The position numbers were made by a program, and so were the translations under genes. A stretch of DNA of 64,000 bases from positions 13,886,491 through 13,950,490 of the forward strand of contig OX393573.1 in the NCBI GenBank assembly GCA_947652115.1, given 5' to 3'. Below, piece by piece: positions 14,101 through 25,100 of the stretch; positions within the stretch are counted from its first letter, which is position 1; every line of letters begins with the position of its first letter. Source of the stretch: Blastomussa wellsi (taxonomy: Eukaryota > Cnidaria > Anthozoa > Scleractinia > Plerogyridae). The notes under the pieces were generated by a model. It saw only the letters and a list, made by a program, of their open reading frames with translations. It did no database searches and was not told the origin of the DNA.

Positions 14101-15350
14101 AGGTTTGCGTGTTATATACTGTACAAATTCAATGTACATTCATTTACCTTCATAAAGATTTCCACTCCTCTCAGCAGACACTCCTTGTAAGAACAACTGT
14201 GTTGCCTGCAAAGAAAGGTTATTTAAAACAATACAGGACTGGAAGCTTGCAATTTCTTTTGGCTGATAATTTATTACATTAAATGTACAAGTAGTTGGTA
14301 GACAGACAGTTGCAGTATATTAATAATAAATTATTTGTCAGACAGACTACCTTTTCCTCCAGCTGCTGTGTTGCATTAACTGAATTCTTTTTAGCAAACA
14401 ACAGTGGACTTGGAGATCGTTCACGGCTTGGTTGAGGGGTCGGCTCTGATGTTGGAGAATTTCTAGATGATCCACTGTCATTTGCAGTGCGCTGGATCTC
14501 CTCTCGCCACTCGCGTCGAAATGAGGCAAGCTCCTCTTCCAGTTTTCGCTCATCCTAAAAGCAAAAAGAAATTCCTAGGACATACAGAACAACAGCATAT
14601 ATATATAAACAATTATTGATTTGACTTGGTTCTCTGTGGTGAGCCTATTTTTTAATAGGCCCTCAGGATATATACCAGCCTTTCAGGTGAATGAGTCCCC
14701 ACCCTCTCCTCCCTTCCAACTTGTTTATTATAATAATATTTTTTGCAATACAAAGGGCCTCAGAAAAATAGGTCAGTCAAAAATAATTGTCAAATATAAT
14801 TTAGTTTCCTCGACCTTCCACAATTACAATATATAATATTATAATATCAGAAAAAAAAAAGAAAAAAATGTGGCAGATTAGTAACCCGGGAGAAATTTAA
14901 TTCTTATTCAAAAGCTAATCTCCAAATTTTAAATGACAACACAAAATAATAACATAATTATATATAGTACACATATGTACAGTGTTTTTATGCAGGTGGT
15001 TAACAAAAACATTTACAATACAGGCATGTAAATACTTTGGGCTTGCATGACTAGAATCTCTTGAGAGCCTTTTTACGTCATTACATAAGACTTTATTAAG
15101 TTTTAAAAGTAATGCTTTAGAACTTCGGAAATGGGTAACCATTTTCACGTGATAAACGTTATTACGGCAAAAATTCGAAACCAAACAAGTTTAAGTTGGA
15201 CGCCTGTGCTGTGTGCATGTATTGCACAACACAGATGTCAGGAATAAACACTTCTGAGTACAAGTATAACATTTAGTTTAGCTTCTAAACTTTCTACGCT
15301 TGATGCAATCTATAAACGTAAAATCAAATGATAAGTATTCTTACTGCCAT
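8163..15350 (-). CDS. FBXO9: F-box only protein 9 (FBXO9), 13 exons, 423 aa
   Basis: FBXO9 is the substrate receptor of an SCF (SKP1-CUL1-F-box) E3 ubiquitin ligase (family knowledge). Exons in transcript order are 15345-15350 (just Met-Ala), 14351-14554, 14148-14205, 13662-13748, 12901-12943, 12677-12758, 12039-12140, 11058-11119, 10672-10760, 9993-10106, 9196-9314, 8653-8760 and 8163-8360; all phases join. Residues about 70-108 form the conserved N-terminal segment ([26 protein letters not shown]). The F-box starts near residue 162 ([18 protein letters not shown]) and continues through [20 protein letters not shown]. The C-terminal FBXO9-specific region ([43 protein letters not shown]) follows. 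The last exon appears to change frame near 8253-8256 (see findings), so the final ~30 residues are uncertain. The gene is divergent from CENPE and convergent with TDP2. Confidence 0.93.
9722..9858. repeat. Foldback MITE in FBXO9 intron
   Basis: The ends are CGGTTGTTCAAAGGGTGGAT on the left and, as reverse complement of the right, CGGTTGCTCAAAGAGTGGAT. The interior is largely palindromic, with repeated ATCCA(C/G)TGGATA-type units. About 137 bp long and non-coding, it lies between the exons at 9196-9314 and 9993-10106. Confidence 0.7.
11146..11660. repeat. ATGTC/ATGCC minisatellite with ~115-bp higher-order unit
   Basis: Short ATGTC and ATGCC words fill about 500 bp of the FBXO9 intron between exons 8 and 7. 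On top of this sits a longer period of about 115 bp: blocks with CAATGAAATCTCATGCCA, CATACATGTATGTGTCATG and ATGCCATGCCCTATCAACT recur at least three times, the last two nearly identical. The array reads without stops in some frames, but the composition is repeat-driven and there is no sign of a gene. Confidence 0.85.
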
Positions 15351-15685
15351 CTTATAGTGATATCGTGATGCCGTAACAAATCAACTGTTCCTGTTTTTTC
15401 GCAAAATAAAAGAGATAAGGAAGATTACACTTTCTTGGGACGTCCGCCATGTTTATCACTTCCACTTGTGCAATCAATTATGAGAGGGCTTGTTATTGGC
15501 TCAAGAAGTAAACCAATCAGATACCGTGATATATAAAATGATAAAGGACGCGGGAAACTGGTGATGAAAAAGTAACCAATCACAAACGGGACGAATGATC
15601 GGCAGAGATTTCAAAATTCTGCATGGCACAGTTTTCATGTTGTTTATAGCATTCTTTATCCTTTTTTCTGTTTCCGATTGAGAAA
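15351..15685. promoter_or_regulatory. Bidirectional FBXO9/CENPE promoter with E2F-, CCAAT- and CHR-like sites
   Basis: Only 335 bp separate the start codons of FBXO9 (-) and CENPE (+). Visible sites are ATTGG (inverted CCAAT) 15495-15499, CCAAT 15513-15517, GCGGGAAA (E2F-type, reverse complement of TTTCCCGC) 15550-15557, CCAAT 15576-15580 and TTCAAA (reverse of the CHR core TTTGAA) 15610-15615. Multiple CCAAT boxes upstream of a CHR are typical of G2/M genes controlled by NF-Y and the DREAM/MuvB complex, and vertebrate CENPE is such a gene (established knowledge). That these sites act here is inference. Confidence 0.55.
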
Positions 15686-18600
15686 ATGGCAACGTCCGAC
15701 AACATAAGGGTTGCCATTAGAGTTCGTCCGCTGATAAAAAGGTAAGTTTCAATTTCCCACCCGTGTTACATTAAATGTGTGATCTCCGTTTGTAGCGGCT
15801 TGCAATGCTTCCCATATCGGGTCTGTTCCGTCGTCGATTAGAACCTCCTATGTGTCTTTAGCAGCGTAAGCTAGATTGGACTTAATTGACGTCTACGGTC
15901 TCTTGGTATCTCAGTTCTAGGATCCCATTCCAGTTACTATCGTTGGTGCGCGCCATTTCAATTTTCGTTCTTCGAAAGCAAATATGGTTAACAGCCTTTT
16001 AACGTTACGTTGATCTACAATGTTGTTCAGGTGGTAAAGGTTGTTGTAGTTTGAGGAGGTAAAATGCCCTGGCGATTCGATGCGTTATTATTAATCATGA
16101 TTATTATTTTGGCAAGTATGTATATCATGGTTCCAGCTGTTCACGTTACGTAAATCTGTATGTTATAGTAATATGGGCATACAGTTGAAGATGCAGAGCT
16201 GTTGTTGGTGTACCTGGAGTCATCAGTGTTGTCTCTGCTTTTTTCACTGTTAACTGTTGTGCAATAATGCTCAGCACTTTGCTTTTGTTTCCTCAGGGAA
16301 AATGACTTTAATCAGCAGATCAACTGGAGGGTCGATGGGAACACCATTACCCATGTAGCAAATGGGAAGATAGTGCCAAACTCCTCATACATTTTTGGTA
16401 AGACAAGAGTTATAAAGGTTTAACAAGGCTGAAAAAAGAGAAAAGTCTTCACACTTTTGCCTGCCATCAGCTTTTTTTTGAAAGCTGACAGTTGACATGT
16501 AGTCAAGTTTACAATTGAACTCAAATGATGAAGTTGTTAATAGGGACATGAATGTTTCATAAATTTTTATGATTGCACTATTGACCATTTTCGCATTGCC
16601 CATAACACACCTTGTTTACCCCCCCCCCCCCCAAAAAAAAAAATTTTGCATAAGCATTCTCTTCCGACTCTCGTGTGATGACTGTAATACCCAGGAGAAT
16701 CGGGAAACAAAGGTTATGCAAACTTTTGGGGGGGGGGGGTAAACAAGGTGTATTATGGGTAATGCGAAAATGGTCAATTTCCTTGATTTGTATATAGATC
16801 GGATATTTGATACTTCAAAATCAACTCAAGATGTTTATGATGAGTTCGGAAAACCTACTGTCCTGTCTGCTATGGATGGATTCAATGGTAAGACCCAATG
16901 GGATACTACATGTACTGTTAGTAACAATGTGTGTTTTTTCATTCAACTAATTTATTCCTAAGTTTCCACGTTACCAGGCACCAGCCAATAGCGAAGCTAC
17001 ATCTTTCTGTATTTAAAAACAAACGACGCACAATTCCTTGATTCGCTCCGACGAAGGGCTAACGCTCGAAACGTCAGCTCTTGAATCTCTTTACGGTGGC
17101 CAATTGACATTATCAACCCAGTTGATAAAACCAAATTACATGATTAATTTAGTCAGGCTCACAGGCTACACTTTACAGACTGAGGTCTTTAACTTATTAA
17201 GTTATGGATAAAGTACACATACATTGCACGCATGTAACTTTTTAGCCTCGTGGCTTAGGCACATGTTGCAATTGCATACATTCAGGTATATGTTGTTAAT
17301 GGTTGTTGTCATAAATGTTTTGATCTGTTTTTTTTTTTCGTTCAATGGGTACAACTTACAGAAACAATGAAATTTTATTTTTTTTTTATTCATTTTAGTT
17401 CTGAACTAATACCCTTCAGAGTGTAAGGGTTGTGAAGAGTGGTTGAGTCTTCCTTTTTTTCTCCTAACTTTATTTATTACAATTGCTAATACACTGTATA
17501 TCATTAATACACTATCTTCTTTTTAAAAGAAAACCTGTGTCATATTCTGGGTCATGTGTAACAGTTTAACTATAGATGTGAATGCTGAAAATTAGAAAAA
17601 AGTGAAAACTGTGAAGATTACAATATTTTCACTGTCTATTGAGGTACCTTGAAACCACAAAATTATCTTGCACTAGAGCAAATTGGTACAAATGCATGAC
17701 ATTTAATTCAGTAAGCCTTCTTATTGACAATTAATGTGTACCTGTACTATTAGTGTACTGTTTGTAGATCCTTCTTAGTCCAACTGGTCTTACACTGCTG
17801 TCAGTCAACGTGAGACAGGAAATGTTGAAATCGCAGTTCCACTTCTTGATCTTACCTGTATGTTGTTTTGCATCAGTCGCATTTGTGTTTTTGCCTACAG
17901 TGCATGTAGGTACTCTTATATGAAACTTCACATGTTTGACAAGAGTTTGCTGCATGATTCAGTCTTGCTGCTTTCACAGGGACTCTGTTTGCCTATGGGC
18001 AGACATCCTCAGGGAAAACCTACACGATGATGGGAGATCAACGGCATGAAGGAGTCATTCCCAAGGCAGTTGGTGAAATATATGATTATATTCAAAAGGT
18101 ACATGATAACATCTAGCTAAAATTCTCAACTTCTTAACATGCAATTAAAACATGCTCCTTTTGATGCAGCACCAAGAATCGTGACCTTTATGCTACACTG
18201 AAAGTCTCCCAAAAATATGACCTGATTGACTGTTGAAACGACTGAACATTACGCTGAGTAATTAAAAATAGCGCCACAGGGCGCAAGCCAGCAGCGACTC
18301 TCACGTCAAACTTTGCATAGAAACTGCTGCATTGGTGGGTCACCGTTCATGGGTTATGGTACACTACGTGCACATTTCTGACCTGTTCTTTCCTTGTAGC
18401 ATCCCACTAGAGAATTTTTGATCCGTGTCGCATATATGGAGATTTATAATGAGGTAAGCAATGTACCCCCAATTTATTTGACTGTTGGATTGATGTAACC
18501 AAACGTTAATAAATTAAAATAACTACGTTTTAGAATGTCATAAAACTCATATTTGCACAGATTTTAGTGGAGAAATAGCCTTGAAGTCAGTTAGCTGTCC

Positions 18601-21600
18601 AGGCTTTGCATCAATTGGCAGTTCTAAGCTGTTTTGGGACAAATTCCGTGTAGATTCTAAACAAATTATTGCACTTCAATTCAATGAAACACATCAGTTC
18701 ATATGCATTCTGTGCTTTCTTAATCACCATTTTTTTTTTTCTCCAGGGCAATTAAGACATTTTTAAGTTTATAACATTTCTTCAACCTTTCAAATTTTCT
18801 TTTCAAAGTATGAACCAGATTTCGTCTTTACAAAGTTCTTTCACTTTGTAATAAATAATAGCTCAAAGCTTAGAATGCTTGGATGTTTTTCTTCAGGACA
18901 TAAAGGACTTGCTTAACCCGTCAAAGACGAACCTCAAAATCCACGAAAACACGCAGGTAAGAAAATATCCAACGTTGGACATTCTCACGCCCTGATTTGT
19001 ACTTATATAATGTATATTTCATTCGCTTTTTCTACAACTTGAAAGTGATCTCATAGAGATCGAAACGTCGTTTTTATCGCTAGTTTTTATTCTGAAATGC
19101 ATTTCGAAAAAACTACTTATAAGGACAAAAACACTGGGGGAAAACAACGCAGTTGAAGAAGGGACTGGGCACTAGGTAACTAACGAAGAACTCGGCCAAT
19201 AACAGACTGGGGAACTCGCAATTGTCGGTTACTTTTTTTGTTGTTGTTGTTTTTTTCCCAAGGAGTTAATTTGTTATTCCTTTTATCCAATTTACTCTTT
19301 CAAGCTTAGAGATAGTACGCGATTTCATTTTGGCACCATTTAACAATTAGATTATGAGCTCGAGATTTCTATGGGGTGACAGTTGATGTAGCCTGCGAAC
19401 ACAGACGGATTTCCGGCTTTTGTTATAGCTGATGAGACCCAAATAGAAATCGAGAGCGAATAATCTAATTTTTTTTGTAAAAAATCAATCATATAATAAG
19501 CGAATCACGTGTTGGTGAGTTCTAAATCTTCCCGCGAGACTTAGCTAAAGCCCGAAGACGCCATTTTGAAGGCGACCCTCAACCATTGCGCTCTAATGGC
19601 AGATCATAGTGTGCAGTAGCTCAGCCAATTTATACGAGAAAATTAGTACGCGGATGTATTGTATAAATTTCCACAAATTTCGTTTCGCAACTAAAACAAA
19701 GACACAATCTGGCCTTTTAAATTACATGTCGAAGACCTCATTCGAGACTAATACAAAGCGTGTGTATGAATTGTTCTACTGAGTCGTGTCTAACTTTAGG
19801 CGCGTTAGTTGCACCCTATTTTTCTCGTATAAGTAGCATTAAGTTGTTCGATCGGTTTTCATGTGCAAACTACGTAGCGTTGATTATAGCCTCATTGCAC
19901 CAGTTTCTTTACCACAGCTCCATTCCGTTAATTTCTGTCGAGCTAAGACAAGTCAACACAAGCTTGTTGTTTTATAGAGACAAGTGTACGTTGGTGATCT
20001 AACTGAGGAGGTTGTCTCTTGTGGCGAGGACGTGTTCAAGCATATGATGCGAGGAGAAAGTAAGTTCAGCAGTTGATAACTTTGTTGTTTTAACAGTGTT
20101 TTACAATAAACGACTTGACGTCAAACTTGGCTACGTATTTAGGGGTACCCTTTTCAGTTTCGCTTCATCATCACCATCAGAAGTTAGATAAGCCGTGGAA
20201 GAGTCTTACTCCCTCTGTTGCCTGTTGGTTGACTTAAAACATCCGCAGCAAAGCGCACGCTGATTTTTGGTTTGAACAGTGAAACAACCGGGAAAATATC
20301 ATACTGGCTACATTGACCGTTTTCCAATTGCCCATAATACACCTTGTTTGTCTCCCAAAAGTTTGCATAAGCATTGTCTTCAGACTCGCTTGGGACGACT
20401 GTAACACCCAGGAGAATCGGGAAACTTAATTATTGGGGGCAAAATTATGGGGGGCAAACAAGGTGTGTTATGGGCAATTGGAAAATGGTCAATAAGGAAT
20501 CCCGCGCGTGTTGAAAGACACGGATAAACCAGAAATATGACGGTGTGCGACGAATAGAAACAGGCAGAATTTTTTAAAGTAAATGCCGTATTAATTTAAC
20601 ATTACCATTATTGATAGCTAAACCCTTCAGGCTAACCGGATTCGCACCGACGAAGGGCTAACGCTCGAAACGTCAGCTCTCGAATCTCTTTACGGTGGCC
20701 AATTCACCTTATCAGCCCAGTTGATAAAACCTAATTGTCTTGTTTTTTTTTTTAATTTGTTTTATTATTTTCCATAGAAAATCGACATTTTGGTGAAACT
20801 AACATGAACGACCGGAGTAGCAGAAGTCACACAATTTTCCGAGTGGTGAGTTATCCGCCCTAGCCATTCCAATTCGTTCTCAGAAACTACATTTATCTCA
20901 GTATCCAGATCTCACTAAATGGTCATTTTACCAAAATTGATAAGTTAATGGCATTTTTTTTCCAACTTTGAATCCTAGTTCATACATACATTCTATGCAT
21001 TGATTTAGGTCGGTTTATGTTCTCGTTTAAGAACGCTATTTTCCCTCGAAAATTTGAGAACATATTCACAATAAACAACCAAATTCATTGCTACAATACA
21101 AGGCGTGCAAACTCCTTTCGTCTACCATTATGCAGAACAAATATTCGGCAATTCTCCGTATTCTTTCGAGGTCCCAAATTCTTCAATTCTCTTTCACCTG
21201 AAATTTCGGGCTCTTCATCACTGGCATCTTTTAAAAAAAACTTAAAGCGTATATTATTGATAACTATTAACTATATTACAAAAAGGCTTGTCATAAATTA
21301 CACAAATCAGTCATCTGGTGTTTATTGTGAGGGAACCTAAGCCTACAAGCCCCGAGGTTTTTTATTAGGTTCCCTCTCCATTTTGCTTTCTACCTTTAAT
21401 ATATTGTGGTTTTGTATTGTCATTGTTATCTTGTGTATTGAGTTGTTTTTGTTTATTATCTATTGTATTGTACTTCGATTTTTTTTTTGTGTGGCAAAAA
21501 TAAATAAATAAATAATTATGCATACGTCCCCATGGGGCTTTTCAGTGAAATATTTAACAACAATTAAAACACAATAAAATTCATTCTATATATAAGTAAA

Positions 21601-22103
21601 CTTTAAATTGCACTAACAAATTGAAATATTATAATACAAGCTAAAGAATTAAAATGATGAAACTGTTTCTTGCTGGGCATTAAGCTAATTAAATTTTAAA
21701 GACGTGACAACTCCCCTTTAAAAGCGCTTTTTGTTTGTTTTTCTCTAGGTTATAGAGAGTCGAGAGATGATGGATGAAAGCAAGGATCGCGACGCCATAG
21801 ATGGAGCTGTACGAGTAGCGCATTTGGTAATTAAAAGCATTTCTGATTAGAAATTGGCGGAGAAAAATCCGTGAGCTGCGTGGAACTTGTACTAATACAC
21901 ATTAGAAAACAGTCCTAAGAAAATACGCGCGCTGATTGGTTAAAATTCGTGTTTCTATGACTCGATGTAGGCACAGAACTAGCACGAGCTGTTGACGTAA
22001 TGATGGCGCGAGCAAAGAGAATTTACATTTTGGTAATCAAAGTTAACAAGTTGTTTTCCTTTTTCTCGTCGCGGTGTTCTCTAAAAGAACTAGAAAACAT
22101 GTA

Positions 22104-22138
<35 letters not shown>

Positions 22139-22142
22139 TAAG

Positions 22143-22173
<31 letters not shown>

Positions 22174-25100
22174 GAGCCGTAGGCGAGTGTTTCCACAGCT
22201 TTTTCGAGTTCTCCCAAACTTCCACTCGTATTTCTATAACTCGATAGAAACACGGTACATGTTTTCTCTTTCTTAAATAAAATGTTATTTTTGACTTTTG
22301 GAGGCCAGACGTCTCGGGCATAGCCCTTCATCGCAAACAAACAGCGCAAACAACGGGTGATGCGCCTGATCTTCAAACTGGGCACCACTCAGCCGCGCGG
22401 AATGAACTCTCAGACTTTAGATTTCTTAAGGACGTCGCGCGTTCATCTCTAGCGTGCGCTCCTTTACAGTTGAATCTAGCTTTATGGCGTAAGCTAGTTT
22501 TCTAAGTGAAATCAACGGACATCCACTGATGAAGGGCTATGCCCGAAACGTCTGGCCTCCAAAGTCAACTATGGCACTTTTTACTCTTTAGATAGAACGT
22601 TGATTAACATTTTATTTAGTAATTATAAAGGCTGTAGAGAATAGAAGATAGCGAGAAAAGAAAAGCCGAGAAAAAGGAAAGGAAAGCGTGCAAGAAAAAA
22701 TTCAAAACGATTCACCAAAAAAATTCGCTTGTGCGCATGCACCAGAGTCAGATTTTTGTACATTTTGCCAAAATCTAGTTTCAGTGTAGTAAAGTGCTTT
22801 ATTGGCCGAGTTCAGGTAGACTGTTCACAGCCGCTCTATTTTTGAGAGTTCAGGCCGATTTAGTGCCACGGGACACCAAAAACGCATTCAACGTGTACAA
22901 AATGCAGTAAAATGCACAACCTCCCGGCCCCTGAGGGTTAAAAGGAGGTCATCTTTCAGTTTTGTTTTTCTTCCTTTTTAGAACCTGGTAGATCTGGCTG
23001 GTTCAGAAAGAGCTTCACAAACTGGAGCTTTTGGTTAGTTTGCATCTGAATTGTAAAACTAAAATATGTCATGATGAATTTATTTAGCTACGTACATAAC
23101 TCTCGAACACCCTTGCGTCCGGGTCAAATTAGAATTTTGAGTGTTGTGTTTTAATTGGTGGAGAGAAGAAAACCGGAGAACCCGCGGTAAAACCCTCTCG
23201 AGAGCTTGTTATTATAAGTTGGGGTGTCAAAGAACCCGAAGAACAAAACTTGCAGAAAGAACGGCAACAACAAACTTACGGGATTGGAACCTAGGCCACA
23301 TTGGTGAGAGGCGAGTGTTCCGTTTTCAGCAATGTGCAAAACCTTACAAATTACTCTTGTTTTTGTTGTCAGCAACAAACGCCCGAAAATTCCTGAACTA
23401 GCAAAGACTCAGGCAAGCGTGAGATAGACATTTTTGATGACGCGGTAAACGAGAAGACGAAAGGAAATGAGTGGTTCATATTACACGCAACTGCGTACAG
23501 TGAGCGGACACTTGTGGCAACAACGCGTGCTGAACAACAAGCCGTTTACGCCTATGGACCCGAGAAAACTTTGTTTCTTTTAATGTAAAACGTGTTGGGC
23601 ATGGACCGGGCCAATTTTTGCTTTCTTGTAAATGGCCTTTATTTACAAGAATTATTGGGCCTTTTGGGGACGGGCCCGGTGCCCAAATTTTTCTGTCATG
23701 TAAACGACCTTTCAGTGTTAGTACCTCCAGATTTATTCAGTGATACCGTCATTTACTTTCGCAGGTCAACGGTTAAAAGAAGGTGGTCACATCAACAAGA
23801 GTCTTCTGGCTCTCGGCTCAGTCATTGCAAAACTAAGTGAAGGAGAAAGGTAAATCAACATCATTCATTGTAAAGCAGACAGGTCTCACGTCTGTAAGTA
23901 TCAGAATGTAAATCTTTGTCATCTACTAATCATTCTTGTTTTAACCTTGTTTCGTTAGCTTTATACCATTCCGTGATTCCAAGTTAACCCGGATCTTGCA
24001 GTCGTCCCTGGGTGGGAATGCTAAAACGTCGATGATATGTACAATTACTCCTGCGGCAATCGAAGAAACAATCAGCACATTAAAGGTAAAAATTGGGCAC
24101 GTTCTTTAACTCTTTCATTCTGTTGTAACCATAAGGATAAACGTGAACGTATTTGCTTCTCAGGGCGAGGAGAGGTTTCCATGCAAATTACGCAATTAAA
24201 TTACGGAACAAAAACGTTCGATGAAAAAAAAAAAAGGTAAAGAATTAAATGCTCTAGCAAAAGGCTTCATTAAAGGAGAGTTGCCGCAAGTTGAAACACG
24301 TTAAAAGTATTGTTTCCTTTGGCCTGCGAACAAACTCACCGACTGGCGTATCGCGCACGGATATCTGACTCGCATACGCGGCTTTGCAGCAACGATACCA
24401 ACGCATGACAAGGTTCCATATACGCGCGAAGCTTTTGGGCCTAACCAGGCTAGTGAGCTAGAAAGTAAGTCTCGAACCCTGTAAAACCATATTTCTTACA
24501 CTCACTTCTCAGTAACGAATAAGTTGATGACAAACGGAACTTTGATACTCCCCTCAATTATGCAATTTATTTACGGATTCATGTATTCACTGATTGCAGT
24601 TTGCCAGCCGTGCAAAAACAATCAAGAACTGCCCAGAAGTCAACGAGGTAAACCTGTTCTTTATTGCTCTTTTATTAGCACGCGATCAACTTTGGTTAGT
24701 TTATATATAAAATACATGCTAGTGTACACTGTTTATGTTCATCATTGCACAAAACATCTGGAAGTGCGATGCGTAAGTATAGTTCACTGTTATTGTTTTT
24801 ACCTTTCTTTTCCGCAGTCAGAGTTGAGATGATTGACGTTCCAATAGAACCAAAACTAACTCTCATGTGCCCATCTTCGTTCCAGGCCCCTCTCGCTTTC
24901 CAGTTTCGTTCCCTGACGCGTTTTCGTGATAGCGTTGCAATGAATAACAATTTTGTTTCATTTTCGCATTTTAGGTGCTTGATGATGGGACTTTGTTGAA
25001 ACGGTACCGCAAGGAGATACGTGAACTGAAACAACAGCTTGTCCAGGTACGTATTCTTTGAAGTTATGTTTGCAAGATATTTTACAATCGAGAGAACAAG

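Larger units (their letters stand above)
15686..24647 (+). other. CENPE: CENPE exons 1-13: kinesin motor domain and start of neck
   Basis: Exons: 15686-15741, 16297-16397, 16798-16887, 17980-18098, 18400-18453, 18897-18956, 19978-20059, 20778-20845, 21749-21826, 22982-23033, 23765-23849, 23959-24085, 24600-24647. Seen motifs are RVRPL at residues 13-17, P-loop GQTSSGKT 89-96, YMEIYNE in exon 5, switch [10 protein letters not shown] 198-206, switch II DLAGSE 240-245, [10 protein letters not shown] in exon 11, and [16 protein letters not shown] in exon 12. Exon 13 encodes [16 protein letters not shown], the end of the motor core leading to the neck. All nucleotide-binding residues expected of an active kinesin are present. 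Confidence 0.95.
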
